A stretch of DNA of 39,106 nt from an uncultured Eggerthellaceae bacterium (GTDB lineage: Bacteria > Actinomycetota > Coriobacteriia > Coriobacteriales > Eggerthellaceae): NCBI GenBank assembly GCA_934668515.1, contig CAKUNS010000017.1, forward strand, positions 1 to 39,106, given 5' to 3'. The position numbers and the translations under genes were made by a program. Below, one piece after another: positions 28,349 through 35,915 of this stretch (positions are counted from its first letter, which is position 1; each line of letters begins with the position of its first letter). The notes below the pieces were generated by a model, which saw only the letters and a list, made by a program, of their open reading frames with translations, searched no databases and was not told the origin of the DNA.

Positions 28349-29229
28349 TGGTGGCTCAAGAAATGGAAGCGAAGGTCATCGAGGACGGTGTGGAGAGGTT
28401 CAGCGGCGCTGAGGCTCTCATGGCGAAGCTTCGCGACCGCGCCGAGAACTCGGCGGCGCAGTTCGCAGGGATGACCTTCGACGAGCAGGTCAAACGCCCG
28501 ATGAAGGAGAACAAGGCGCTCCGCGCCTCGCTGAACAACGAGATCAAGTCGATCAAGCAGGAGTTCTCGGACGCGATCAACCCGTTCGAGCGCATGATCG
28601 CCCAGGCGAAGAGCGAGCTGAAAACCACGATCGAGGGCATGACCGAGGCAGAGGCTCTTCTCAAACAGGTCATCGACGCGCAGGACGCGGAGGAGAAGGA
28701 GCTCAAGCGCGACGGAATCAAGGCGACGTACGACGACTACGCGGGAGCGCTCGCAGACCTGATCCCCTTCGAGCGCATCGAGCGCCGCGAGTGGCTGTTG
28801 AAGAGCTGCAAGGCGACCAAGGCTTGCGAGGAGGTCTACCAGATTGTGGACAAGATCGCAGCCGACTGGGAGACGCTCAAGAGCCAAGCGAAGGGCATGG
28901 CGTTCTTCGAGGCTGCCGAAGCCAAGTTCTTCGAGACCGCTGGCGACCTCGGCGCGGCTATGGCGGAGAACGCCCGCCTGGTCGAGAAGCAGAGGCAGGT
29001 CGCCGAGCTTCAAGCCGTGGTCGATGTGAACCGCGCGGTCGAGGAAAGCCCCGTCACGGTCATCGAGCACGAGCCCGTCAAGGCGGAGCAGCCAAGCCAT
29101 GAGCAGCCGACCCAGCGCACCGAGTACCAGCTGATCATCATGCTCTCAGACCCCGAGCTCTCCGCGCTCAAAGGCTTCATCAAGGGCAACCGCGTCGGCG
29201 AGGTCGTGCGCTTCATGAGGAGGAAGTAA
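28348..29229 (+). CDS. DUF1351-like phage protein
   Basis: A 293-residue, strongly helical protein. Residues about 45-130 (KRPMKENKALRASLNNEIK..., with PFERMIAQ) form a coiled-coil pattern like the DUF1351 family found next to RecT/SSB genes in Firmicutes and Actinobacteria phages. The C-terminal 60 residues, after a Glu/Pro/Gln-rich linker, form a small separate region. Its place between RusA and the Bet annealase suggests a recombination accessory, but no activity is known. TGATG and TAATG overlaps at both ends indicate translational coupling. Confidence 0.65.
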   Translation: MVAQEMEAKVIEDGVERFSGAEALMAKLRDRAENSAAQFAGMTFDEQVKRPMKENKALRASLNNEIKSIKQEFSDAINPFERMIAQAKSELKTTIEGMTEAEALLKQVIDAQDAEEKELKRDGIKATYDDYAGALADLIPFERIERREWLLKSCKATKACEEVYQIVDKIAADWETLKSQAKGMAFFEAAEAKFFETAGDLGAAMAENARLVEKQRQVAELQAVVDVNRAVEESPVTVIEHEPVKAEQPSHEQPTQRTEYQLIIMLSDPELSALKGFIKGNRVGEVVRFMRRK

Positions 29230-29912
29230 TGGATGGGAAGGCAATGGTCCAGTACCGCGCCAGCGACGGTCAGGACGTCAAGCTCACACCGCAGATCGTC
29301 GCCCGTTACATCCTGACGGGCAACGGGGAGCCTTCCGAGAAGGAAGTGTTCAGCTTCATGGCGCAATGCCAGGCAAGGGGCCTCAACCCGCTTGCGAAGG
29401 ACTGCTACATGACGAGCTACCGCAACCGCGACGGCTCGACTTCGGTGAGCGTCATCACCTCGAAGGACTACTTCGTCAGGACCGCGACGCAGCAGCCGGA
29501 CTTCGACGGCATGGAGGCGGGCGTGGTCGTTATCAACCGCGAAGGCGAGATGGAGTACCGCGAAGGCTCCCTGGTCGGCAAGCAGACCGAGCGCCTGATC
29601 GGCGGCTGGGCGACCGTCCACAGCAAGAACCGCGCGCACCCGTCGAAGGCGGTCGTGAGCCTCGACGAGTACGACCAAGGCCGCAGCCTTTGGAAGACGA
29701 AGCCCGCGACCATGATCCGCAAGGTCGCGTTGGTCCAGGCGATCCGCGAGGCCTACCCCGAGAAGTTCGGCGGCGTTTACGACTCGTCGGAGATGCCGGA
29801 GCACCGCGAACCGATAGAAGCGGAGATCGAGCAACCGGCTCAACCGATCGCCGAGCCCCTGCCAGAGGGCGTCGGCGAGGACGGCTACTACTACGAGGAA
29901 CAGGAGTTCTAA
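29229..29912 (+). CDS. bet: Phage recombinase, Bet/RecT-type single-strand annealing protein
   Basis: Anneals complementary single strands during phage recombination. The 227-residue protein has the family pattern CQARGLNPLAKDCYMTSYRN (about residues 47-66), a central G-x-AT-V-S block (GGWATVHSKN) and WKTKPATMIRKVALVQAIRE, then EKFGGVYDSSE. The acidic C-terminal tail ending YEEQEF may contact SSB or a nuclease partner (inference). ATG overlaps the previous TAA, with AGGAGGAAG upstream. No paired exonuclease gene is seen, so RusA or a host nuclease may provide ends. Confidence 0.9.
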   Translation: MDGKAMVQYRASDGQDVKLTPQIVARYILTGNGEPSEKEVFSFMAQCQARGLNPLAKDCYMTSYRNRDGSTSVSVITSKDYFVRTATQQPDFDGMEAGVVVINREGEMEYREGSLVGKQTERLIGGWATVHSKNRAHPSKAVVSLDEYDQGRSLWKTKPATMIRKVALVQAIREAYPEKFGGVYDSSEMPEHREPIEAEIEQPAQPIAEPLPEGVGEDGYYYEEQEF

Positions 29913-30368
29913 ATGTCTATCAACCGAGTGATCATCAGCGGCAACCTTACCCGCGACCCCGAGCTTCGCGCCACCGCTGGCGGCATGCAGGTCATGTCGC
30001 TGGGCGTGGCGGTGAACGACCGCAGGAAGAACCAGCAGACGGGCGAGTGGGAGGACTGCCCGAACTTCGTCGACTGCACCATGTTCGGCACGCGAGCCGA
30101 GAGCCTTGCCCGCTTCCTCAGCAAGGGCACCAAGGTAGCCGTCGAGGGCAAGCTGCGTTGGAGCCAGTGGGAGCGCGACGGGCAGAAGCGCAGCAAGCTG
30201 GAAGTGGTGGTCGACGACCTCGAGTTCATGTCCAGCAGGCAGCAGCCCATGCAGCAGCACTCGCCGCAACCGCAGCAGCAACCCCAGCAGTACGCGCAAC
30301 AGCAGCAGTACGCGCCGCAGCCCTACCCGCAGCAGGCAAGCGTGTACGACGAAGCGATCCCGTTCTAA
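29913..30368 (+). CDS. ssb: Single-stranded DNA-binding protein (phage)
   Basis: Coats single-stranded DNA in replication and recombination. The 151-residue protein has an OB-fold (residues 1-108, from MSINRVIISGNLTRDPELR), a Gln/Pro-rich linker and the acidic tip DEAIPF, which recruits partner proteins. ATG follows the annealase stop directly. Confidence 0.96.
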   Translation: MSINRVIISGNLTRDPELRATAGGMQVMSLGVAVNDRRKNQQTGEWEDCPNFVDCTMFGTRAESLARFLSKGTKVAVEGKLRWSQWERDGQKRSKLEVVVDDLEFMSSRQQPMQQHSPQPQQQPQQYAQQQQYAPQPYPQQASVYDEAIPF

Positions 30369-30379
30369 GAGAGACGGCA

Positions 30380-31066
30380 ATGGAGACTTCATTCACATGG
30401 TTCCCGAAGATGACCCGCGTCATGTCTACGCTGCCGGGCGAGTACGTCGCGGAGTTCGCGCTTGCGGTCGTGAACTACGGCACCTACGGGGAGGAACCTT
30501 CCTTCTCCTCACCGCTTCTGGCGGCCGTGTTCGAGGGCTTGCGCGAGGACATCGACAACTCCGTCAATGCCCGAACCAAGAACAGGGGAGGTCGTCCGCG
30601 CAAAACGGGGGTTTCCGAGGTTTCCGAAACCGAAAACGGGGGTTCCGAGGATGAGAAACCTACCGAAACGGGGGTTTCCGAGGTTTCCGAAACCCCGAAA
30701 CGGGGGTTTCAGGAGGTTTCCGAAAGCGAAAACCCCCCTTATATAAACCAAACCATACCAAACCATACCAATCCAAACCAAACCATAGGCAGTGGTGGCG
30801 GCGAAACGCCGCCCAAGCGCCGCGCGTTCAAGCCACCGACCGTCGAAGAGGTCAAGGGGTACGCCGACGCGAACGGGCTTCACCGCCTTGCCCAAGAGGC
30901 GGAGGCGTTCGTGGACCACTACGCCGCGAACGGCTGGAAGGTCGGCGGCAAGGCCCCGATGAAGGATTGGAAGGCGGCGGGGCGCAACTGGAACCGAAAC
31001 ACGTTCGGCTCCTCGCCGCAAAGGACGGAGGCGAAGGCTTATGCCGGATACGATTCAGGGTTCTAG
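30380..31066 (+). CDS. Replication-initiator-like phage protein (DUF6291-like N-terminus) carrying the origin
   Basis: A 228-residue protein. The N-terminus (METSFTWFPKMTRVMSTLPG... to about residue 70) resembles the DUF6291/helical initiator-type domain of phage replication proteins, including the GGRPRK tail. The middle (about 73-135) is low-complexity and repeats TGVSEVSET. The C-terminal part (about 150-215) resembles DnaD/O-type C-terminal domains with the W-x-x-A-x-RNW motif. It sits between SSB and a DnaC-like loader, the usual place for an O/DnaD-type initiator. DNA repeats inside the gene look like the phage origin. Function is inference from order and architecture. Confidence 0.7.
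   Translation: METSFTWFPKMTRVMSTLPGEYVAEFALAVVNYGTYGEEPSFSSPLLAAVFEGLREDIDNSVNARTKNRGGRPRKTGVSEVSETENGGSEDEKPTETGVSEVSETPKRGFQEVSESENPPYINQTIPNHTNPNQTIGSGGGETPPKRRAFKPPTVEEVKGYADANGLHRLAQEAEAFVDHYAANGWKVGGKAPMKDWKAAGRNWNRNTFGSSPQRTEAKAYAGYDSGF
30605..30731 (+). repeat. Four DNA iterons inside the initiator gene (candidate origin)
   Basis: ACGGGGGTTTCCGAGG followed by TTTCCGAAAC, complete or degenerate, recurs with CGGGGG at 30606, 30637, 30669 and 30701, i.e. every 31-32 bp, about three helical turns. Copy 2 lacks one T and part of the second half; copy 4 has CAGG for CCGAGG. The copies fall in different codon phases (C in codon position 2, 3, 2, 1), so the DNA rather than the peptide is what repeats. 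Confidence 0.85.
30738..30787 (+). other. AT-rich tract beside the iterons (candidate unwinding element)
   Basis: After CCCCCC comes CTTATATAAACC and reiterated CCAAACCATA units, in an otherwise G+C-rich gene. Strand-asymmetric A/C runs beside iterons resemble the unwinding element of lambda-type origins. It encodes an Asn/Thr/Pro-rich linker. Confidence 0.6.
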
Positions 31067-31754
31067 CTGCCCTCATTGCGGGAAACGGCTCCAACGCGTC
31101 GTGGTCGAGATGGGCGGCAAGGAGTACCGCACCGACTGCTTCGTTCCCTGCGACTGCCCAGCGGCGATGAAGGAGCGCAGCGACGAGGAGGCTCGAAGGC
31201 ACCGCGAGGCGCAGGAGGAGGCGAGGCGCGTCCTGGTGTCGAAGTCGGGCATCCCGAAACGCTACGCCTCGGCGACCGACCCCGAGGCGGCCAGGGTCGC
31301 CGACGCGGTCGAGGCTGGTCGCAACGCCTACATCACGGGCGGCTCCGGCGTCGGGAAGACCTTCCTCGCCTGCGCCGCCGGCTTGGAGCTGATCGCCAGG
31401 GGCAAGCGCGTCAAGTTCGCCTCGATGCTCGGCATCCTGGACGAGATCAAGATGGGGTTCCGCGAGGAGACCGACCCGCTGCCCGCTTACAAACGGGCGC
31501 CCGTCCTGATCCTCGACGATCTCGGCAAGGGCGCTCAGACGGACTTCGCGCTGGAACGCCTGTTCGCGCTGATCGACTACCGAAGCGCGGAGATGAAGCC
31601 GACCATCGTCACGACGCAGTACATGCCCTCCGAGCTGATCTCGAGGCTTGCGAGCGGAAAAGGAGACGTGGAGACGGCTAACGCGATCGTGAGCCGACTC
31701 CGCGAGGACTGCCTTCCCGTGAAGCTCGGCGGCTCTGATCGGAGGAACCGATGA
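31041..31754 (+). CDS. DnaC/IstB-like helicase loader
   Basis: AAA+ protein predicted to load the replicative helicase at the phage origin. The 237-residue protein has an N-terminal zinc ribbon (C10, C13, C33, C37, C39), a helical linker, Walker A GGSGVGKT (100-107), Walker B VLILDDLG (155-162) and sensor-1 TTQY. It overlaps the initiator gene by 26 bases, typical of an initiator-loader pair. A DnaB gene is not in the window, so the host helicase is the likely partner. Confidence 0.9.
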   Translation: MPDTIQGSSCPHCGKRLQRVVVEMGGKEYRTDCFVPCDCPAAMKERSDEEARRHREAQEEARRVLVSKSGIPKRYASATDPEAARVADAVEAGRNAYITGGSGVGKTFLACAAGLELIARGKRVKFASMLGILDEIKMGFREETDPLPAYKRAPVLILDDLGKGAQTDFALERLFALIDYRSAEMKPTIVTTQYMPSELISRLASGKGDVETANAIVSRLREDCLPVKLGGSDRRNR

Positions 31755-32101
31755 GCGACGGCCTGATGCTCGAGCAGGAGCTGGGCGACGAGATCGAGGC
31801 CGCTTTCCAAGCCAACGACGAGTTCCGCGCGGCGGGCATCGAGCTCGCGGCGAAACGCGCCGAAGCGAGGAAGGCGCTCAAGACCCAGATGCTCGCCTAC
31901 CGCACCCAAGGCTACCCGGCCACGCTGATACCGAAGATGGCGGAGGGCGCGGAGACCGTCAGCAACGCCACGTTCGAGGCTGACTGCGCGCAGGCGGTCT
32001 ACGACTCGGCTCGCGAGGTCGTCCTGCTGCACAAGCGCAAGATCGACATCATCCGAGAGCAGATCAACCGCGATTGGGAACAGGCTAGGAGGCTCGCATG
32101 A
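31751..32101 (+). CDS. Phage protein, helical, unknown function
   Basis: A 116-residue Ala/Glu/Arg-rich protein, probably all alpha-helical with coiled-coil character. No cysteine pairs or catalytic motif are visible. It overlaps both neighbours by four bases (ATGA), so it is part of the early operon. I do not recognise the family; it fills a slot often held by small DUF proteins between loader and nuclease genes. Confidence 0.65.
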   Translation: MSDGLMLEQELGDEIEAAFQANDEFRAAGIELAAKRAEARKALKTQMLAYRTQGYPATLIPKMAEGAETVSNATFEADCAQAVYDSAREVVLLHKRKIDIIREQINRDWEQARRLA

Positions 32102-32475
32102 TCTTCAACGCTTACCGCGACAACCTGCTCGACCGCCCGAGCATGACCGACGGGGACCGCTGCGTGGTCTGCGGCAGGTACGCCAACAACGCGCACCACG
32201 TCATCCCGAAGGGCATGGGCGGGGTGCCAGCCAAGCTCGAAAGGCGCATACCGAAGCTGCTGCTCTGCGGCAACGGCAACCTGATCGGGCAGCTGGGCGG
32301 GTGCCACGGGCTGGCGCATCAGGGCTACCTGCACCTGAACTGGACGGACTCCATGGGCTGGTGCTGGTATCAGACCCAGGAGCCGATGGACGACGAATTG
32401 GCTTGGAAGACGTTCAGGCGCGAGTACCGCCCGATCAGGAACCAGAGGCTTGTGACCTACGGGGGGCGCCGATGA
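32098..32475 (+). CDS. HNH-like zinc-binding phage protein
   Basis: A 125-residue protein with a treble-clef pattern: CVVCGRYANNAHHVIPKG (about residues 22-39), then LLCGNGN and GCHGLAHQGYLHL. The HH pair, Asn and following His resemble an HNH nuclease or NinG-like fold, with Cys residues binding zinc. It could be a structural relative without nuclease activity. It starts and ends with four-base overlaps. Confidence 0.7.
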   Translation: MIFNAYRDNLLDRPSMTDGDRCVVCGRYANNAHHVIPKGMGGVPAKLERRIPKLLLCGNGNLIGQLGGCHGLAHQGYLHLNWTDSMGWCWYQTQEPMDDELAWKTFRREYRPIRNQRLVTYGGRR

Positions 32476-32945
32476 AGAACCCCTACGTTTACGAGCTGGT
32501 CGAGTGGGACACGGGGCGCGTGCTCGTGCACGGCACGAGGCGCTACATCGCAGAGGTGCTTTGCGTCGCGCCCTGCTCCGTGGACACGATCATCAGCCAC
32601 GCCCGCAAGGGCAGCGGGGCGACGAGGGTCGTTCTCTGCGACCCGGCGATACATTACCGCGCGGTCAACGGAGACCAAGCCATCGAGGGCACGTGCGACG
32701 AGATCGGGAAGGCGATCGGGCGCACGAGGTTCTCGGTCATGACGGCAGCCCAGAAGGGCTACGTGACCACGAACGGCTGGAAGATCGACGAGGTCGAGCC
32801 AGAGTGCTGGTGCGCCGTCGACGCGCCCAACAGGTACCAGGGCGCGGTGTCGCGCTTGAAGAGCGCGACGCGGCGCATGAACAGGATCAGGAAGATGCAG
32901 GAACGCAAGGCGAAGGAGGAGAGTTGCCTAGTTTCTCGCAAGTGA
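32472..32945 (+). CDS. Phage protein, possible DNA-binding, unknown function
   Basis: A 157-residue protein. The N-terminal half mixes beta and helix (YELVEWDTGRVLVHGTRRYIAEVL); GTCDEIGKAIGRTRFSVMTAAQKG near residues 77-100 reads like a helix-turn-helix; the C-terminus is strongly basic (SATRRMNRIRKMQERKAKEE). A DNA-binding role is plausible. ATGA overlap with the previous gene. Confidence 0.6.
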   Translation: MKNPYVYELVEWDTGRVLVHGTRRYIAEVLCVAPCSVDTIISHARKGSGATRVVLCDPAIHYRAVNGDQAIEGTCDEIGKAIGRTRFSVMTAAQKGYVTTNGWKIDEVEPECWCAVDAPNRYQGAVSRLKSATRRMNRIRKMQERKAKEESCLVSRK

Positions 32946-33229
32946 GGTCCCGCAACGAATGGGACGCAAAGACCAGCGCGTTGGAAGCGGCGCTGACTCT
33001 GGGCGAGGTCAAAGACTTGGACGCGGATCAAGTCTACGACACCGTCCGAGAGGCTTTGGACGACGTGCTGGGAGCCTTGGAGTCCGCCGCCACGGCGGTC
33101 GCCATGGGGCACGTGAGGCAGACGGACTGGCGCATGCTGCGCGACGTGATGGAGGAGATCGACGCGTCCGGTCGAAAGGACTGGTCGCAAAGGATAGCGA
33201 AGGCGGTGGGCATCGAATGGGAGAGTTGA
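32924..33229 (+). CDS. Phage protein, unknown function (TTG start)
   Basis: A 101-residue, mainly helical acidic protein. The start is TTG 32924, placed 5-8 bases after AAGGAGG; no ATG or GTG of this frame is near the domain start. It overlaps the previous gene by 22 bases and the next by 13. Residues about 15-60 (ALTLGEVKDLDADQVYDTVREAL) look like paired helices. No family recognised. Confidence 0.6.
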   Translation: MPSFSQVRSRNEWDAKTSALEAALTLGEVKDLDADQVYDTVREALDDVLGALESAATAVAMGHVRQTDWRMLRDVMEEIDASGRKDWSQRIAKAVGIEWES

Positions 33230-33672
33230 AACCGTGCCCGTTCTGCGGGAGCGAGAGGGTGAACCTCAAGGATGCCGTCGGCGGCTTCTTCGCGGCCTGC
33301 GGGAACTGCGGCGCGCAGGGCAAGCAGATGGCCACGATCAGCGACGCGGTCAGCGCATGGAACCGCCGAGCGGGCGACGTGCCAAAGCGCAGGACGGTTA
33401 ACGTCGGCGAGGTGGCGGTCTTCCCGAACGCGAAGGCGGACAAGGAGCAGGCGAAGAAGGTGCTGGAAGAGGCTGCGGAGGTGTTCGGGGCTTGGCAGTG
33501 CCACGACATGCACCCCGACGTCGGAATCGAGAAGCCGCACTTGCTGGCGGAGATCGCCGACCTGGTGACAGCCGCCTGCAACTTGGCGGCAGGTCTGGGC
33601 ATCGACGACATGACCGGGCACATGCGCATGTGCGAATCGAGGAACAAGGAGAGGGGTCGCTATGACCGTTAA
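33217..33672 (+). CDS. Fusion: Lar-like zinc ribbon plus MazG-like helical domain
   Basis: A 151-residue protein. Residues 1-47 form a Lar-type restriction-alleviation ribbon: KPCPFCGSERVNL, then CGNCGAQGK and AVSAWNRRAG. Residues about 70-140 (AKKVLEEAAEVFGAW...LLAEIADLVTAACNLAAGLG) have the E-x-x-E and E-x-x-D pattern of MazG/all-alpha NTP pyrophosphohydrolases. Lar proteins alter type I restriction; MazG-like enzymes clean nucleotide pools. The joined form would link two anti-host functions. Neither activity is proved by sequence. Confidence 0.7.
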   Translation: MGELKPCPFCGSERVNLKDAVGGFFAACGNCGAQGKQMATISDAVSAWNRRAGDVPKRRTVNVGEVAVFPNAKADKEQAKKVLEEAAEVFGAWQCHDMHPDVGIEKPHLLAEIADLVTAACNLAAGLGIDDMTGHMRMCESRNKERGRYDR

Positions 33673-33892
33673 ACCGGGAGACGTCGTCCTTTACAAGCGG
33701 CGCGGCTGCGATTCCTACGAGCTGGGCATCGTCAAGGCGCGGAACGTGAGGGACGACGGGTGGTTCGTCTACTACTCGGGCGGGGACACAGCGGCGAGCA
33801 CGCCCGACGACTGCCTGTTCGAGTTCGAGAACGCGGCAAGCCTATTGCTGGCCGCGCACTTCGCAAGGGATCAGGAGGAGCAATGCGAGTAA
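33662..33892 (+). CDS. Small phage protein, beta-rich
   Basis: A 76-residue protein starting MTVKPGDVVLYKRRGCDSYELGIVK, an SH3/KOW-like beta-barrel opening, followed by an acidic helical tail. It overlaps the previous gene by 11 bases and ThyX by 10. Function unknown; small KOW/SH3-like proteins of this kind are common in phage accessory runs. Confidence 0.6.
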   Translation: MTVKPGDVVLYKRRGCDSYELGIVKARNVRDDGWFVYYSGGDTAASTPDDCLFEFENAASLLLAAHFARDQEEQCE

Positions 33893-34476
33893 CGGCAATC
33901 AGGGCGACCGAGTCGCCCATGCACGCGATCAGCGAAGAGGCTGGGATGTGCTACGGCAAAACGGAGTACAGCGAGAAGCGAGTGGAGCGCTGCTTGAGGA
34001 ACGGTCACACGAGCGTTGCCGAGCACGTCAGTGCGTCGTTCCGCATCGAGGGCATCAGCCGATCATGTTTGGCGCAGCTCACGCGCCATCGCATGGCGTC
34101 GTTCAGCGTCATGAGCCAGCGTTACTGCAAGGTCGGCGGCGATGATTGGTACGTCACCCCGCCATCTGTGATCGACGCTGGCGAGGAAGTGGCATTCGAA
34201 GCAGCCATGGAGCATGCGCGTCGCGAGTACGAACGCGCGATCGCAAAGGGCGTGAAGCCAGAGGACGCTCGTTTCCTGCTGCCAGAGGCGACGAAGACGA
34301 GCTTGGTCATGACGATCAACATGCGCTCGCTGCAGAACTTCCTAAGCCTTCGATTGGACAAGGCGGCGCAATGGGAGATCAGGGAGCTAGCCGAGAAGAT
34401 CGAGCAAGCCCTGATGGAGATGGGCGGCGAGTGGTCGGAGCTGATGGCTCTGCTGAGGGAGGTTCGCAATGATTAG
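33883..34476 (+). CDS. thyX: Flavin-dependent thymidylate synthase
   Basis: Makes dTMP from dUMP using methylene-THF and FADH2, supplying nucleotides for phage replication. The signature RHR-x2-S-x4-S-x-R is exact at residues 68-80 (RHRMASFSVMSQR), and the C-terminal TSLVMTINMRSLQNFLSLR block binds FAD/dUMP. At 197 residues it is slightly short for the family. ATG 33883 is preceded by AGGAGGAG. Overlaps both neighbours. Confidence 0.96.
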   Translation: MRVTAIRATESPMHAISEEAGMCYGKTEYSEKRVERCLRNGHTSVAEHVSASFRIEGISRSCLAQLTRHRMASFSVMSQRYCKVGGDDWYVTPPSVIDAGEEVAFEAAMEHARREYERAIAKGVKPEDARFLLPEATKTSLVMTINMRSLQNFLSLRLDKAAQWEIRELAEKIEQALMEMGGEWSELMALLREVRND

Positions 34477-34642
34477 CGATAGGGACATGGCGATCAACTC
34501 GCTTGGCTGGCTGGAAGGCTTCTCCGCATGGGTGTGGTCGCACGTTCTCCCAGACAACCCGAGGTCGCTCGACGACGAGTTCGCGGAGGCTTACGACCAG
34601 CACGTTTCGACGCTCAGGAAGGCGGTGCTCGGGGATGATTAG
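34469..34642 (+). CDS. Small phage protein (57 aa)
   Basis: An overlapping frame begins ATG 34469 (inside the thyX end) and encodes MISDRDMAINSLGWLEGFSA followed by an acidic, helical stretch ending at TAG 34642. GGGAGG precedes it and the next gene again overlaps its last eight bases, so it fits the operon exactly. Function unknown. Confidence 0.6.
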   Translation: MISDRDMAINSLGWLEGFSAWVWSHVLPDNPRSLDDEFAEAYDQHVSTLRKAVLGDD

Positions 34643-34979
34643 CAATGAGCAAAGGCGCGAGGTGGCCAAGGAGCTTAGGAAGTTCCTCTCTGTGTCGTGG
34701 AACAAGCGCGTCTGGGATCACGACGGATTGCAGACCGTCGGAAGGTTGGTCGGAACGTCTGTCGGCGAGAACATCATCGAGCGACTAGCTAACCTGATAG
34801 ACCGCTCGACATGCAAAGACGCAGGACGCGGATACACGTTTGAGTGCTCGGAGTGCGGTTGCAGAATCGGCGTTATCCTCAAGGATTCGCGCGAAGGAGA
34901 ACCAGCCATGACCGTGCACGACGACCCTCTATACGAGCCGCATTATTGCCCGAACTGCGGAGCGGAGGTGGTCGAATGA
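34635..34979 (+). CDS. Phage protein with C-terminal zinc ribbon
   Basis: A 114-residue protein. The N-terminal half is helical (NEQRREVAKELRKFL). Residues about 74-112 form a zinc ribbon: FECSECGC, then a long insertion and YCPNCGAE. Tightly packed in the operon (8-base overlap before, 4-base after). Lar-like proteins have related ribbons, but the WN-x-R tail is missing. Function unknown. Confidence 0.65.
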   Translation: MISNEQRREVAKELRKFLSVSWNKRVWDHDGLQTVGRLVGTSVGENIIERLANLIDRSTCKDAGRGYTFECSECGCRIGVILKDSREGEPAMTVHDDPLYEPHYCPNCGAEVVE

Positions 34980-35314
34980 AGAGAGTGAAGGTAATCAAGA
35001 TCGACGGTTTGAAGAAGCCCTGTCCCTTCTGCGGTAACGACGACATCTACGGCGAAGAAGTTAGGAAGGGCTTCAATCGCATCTATCGCGCGGAATGCTG
35101 GTGTTGCGGTGCGAGCGTCGATTCTGTTGTCAGCATCGAGAATGCAATCAAGTGGTGGAACGCGCGAGCGATCGACCGAGACGAGCTGCTTGATATAGCC
35201 GAGGATCTAGATTGCGGCTGGGCGCAGTTCAACGATGACACCGTCTCGTGCGAAGACGTGGACAGGTTCGAGCATGAGATAGCGGCTCGGATCAGGAAGG
35301 CGGTAGGCGAATGA
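34976..35314 (+). CDS. Lar-like restriction-alleviation protein
   Basis: A 112-residue protein. Residues 14-65 carry the Lar pattern: KPCPFCGNDD, CWCCGASV, then IENAIKWWNARA. The C-terminal 45 residues form an acidic helical extension. Lar proteins help phages or prophages evade type I restriction. It is the second such ribbon in this operon. Activity is inferred. Confidence 0.72.
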   Translation: MKRVKVIKIDGLKKPCPFCGNDDIYGEEVRKGFNRIYRAECWCCGASVDSVVSIENAIKWWNARAIDRDELLDIAEDLDCGWAQFNDDTVSCEDVDRFEHEIAARIRKAVGE

Positions 35315-35532
35315 GGGTCTACAAATGCGACCGATGCGGGAGGTTCTTCAAACGTGGAGAGCTGTTATTGATGATGAAGCCGAAGGATCCGATCTTGTTT
35401 AACCTCAGAGAAAAGGAGCATATCTGCCGTGATTGCGCGTATGACTTCAAACTCTGGTGGGACAGTCCCAACCGCTCCGAAACTACTGCGAAGTTACTGC
35501 GAAACGAGGTGCGAGATGATACCGAGGCTTAG
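35311..35532 (+). CDS. Small zinc-finger phage protein
   Basis: A 73-residue protein with two CxxC pairs: YKCDRCGRFF at the N-terminus and HICRDCAYDF about 34 residues later, a rubredoxin/ribbon-type knuckle pair. It overlaps the previous stop by four bases. Function unknown. Confidence 0.65.
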   Translation: MRVYKCDRCGRFFKRGELLLMMKPKDPILFNLREKEHICRDCAYDFKLWWDSPNRSETTAKLLRNEVRDDTEA

Positions 35533-35740
35533 ATGGCACGAGCGTTTGCTTGGTTGGTTCCTGCTCAGAATCGAGGCGAAGCACGGTCTGGGTGCGGGGT
35601 TCGACACCATCGACCGCGAGGCTATGAAATGGTACCTAAAGGACGACCACATGCTCTATGGGGAGGTTTGCGGTCTGATGCGAGACTACATCTACGTCCG
35701 CATGGCTCGTGAGTATGAGAAAGAGCAACGCAATGGCTAG
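35516..35740 (+). CDS. Small phage protein, unknown function
   Basis: A 74-residue protein rich in aromatic and charged residues (LRWHERLLGWFLLRIEAKHG). ATG 35516 overlaps the previous gene by 17 bases. It is the last gene of the tightly packed early run. Amphipathic helices are likely; no family recognised. Confidence 0.55.
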   Translation: MIPRLRWHERLLGWFLLRIEAKHGLGAGFDTIDREAMKWYLKDDHMLYGEVCGLMRDYIYVRMAREYEKEQRNG

Positions 35741-35777
35741 CACGATCGAAAGCGTGGAGCGGTAGCGGGTGAAAGAA

Positions 35778-35808
35778 GAAGACCCCGAGATCGAATCTCA
35801 GGGTCTTC
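35778..35808 (+). other. Strong hairpin between early operon and late regulator
   Basis: GAAGACCC-c-GAGAT and ATCTC-a-GGGTCTTC form a 13-bp stem with one mismatch around a CGA loop. A second small stem, CGCGG/CCGCG, follows at 35813-35828. There is no T-run, so it may be a factor-dependent terminator, an antiterminator target or an RNA-processing site. The rest of the 175-base gap holds nothing else I can name. Confidence 0.5.
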
Positions 35809-35915
35809 CTCCCGCGGTAGCTTGCCGCGTTCCCGCAATGCATTTTGGCGTGGGAAGATCATACCACAGACGGAAGGGGCAGGACATTGGGCGTTGAGAG
35901 GATCGCAGGTTAAGC

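Noticed and set aside
29010..30392. A 460-codon reverse-strand frame opposite the annealase and SSB genes
   Set aside because: Arg/Leu-rich shadow of well-identified phage genes.
35733..35765. A ten-codon frame (MASTIESVER) overlapping the end of the early operon
   Set aside because: Too short and without conserved features; a stop soon after a chance overlap is more likely.
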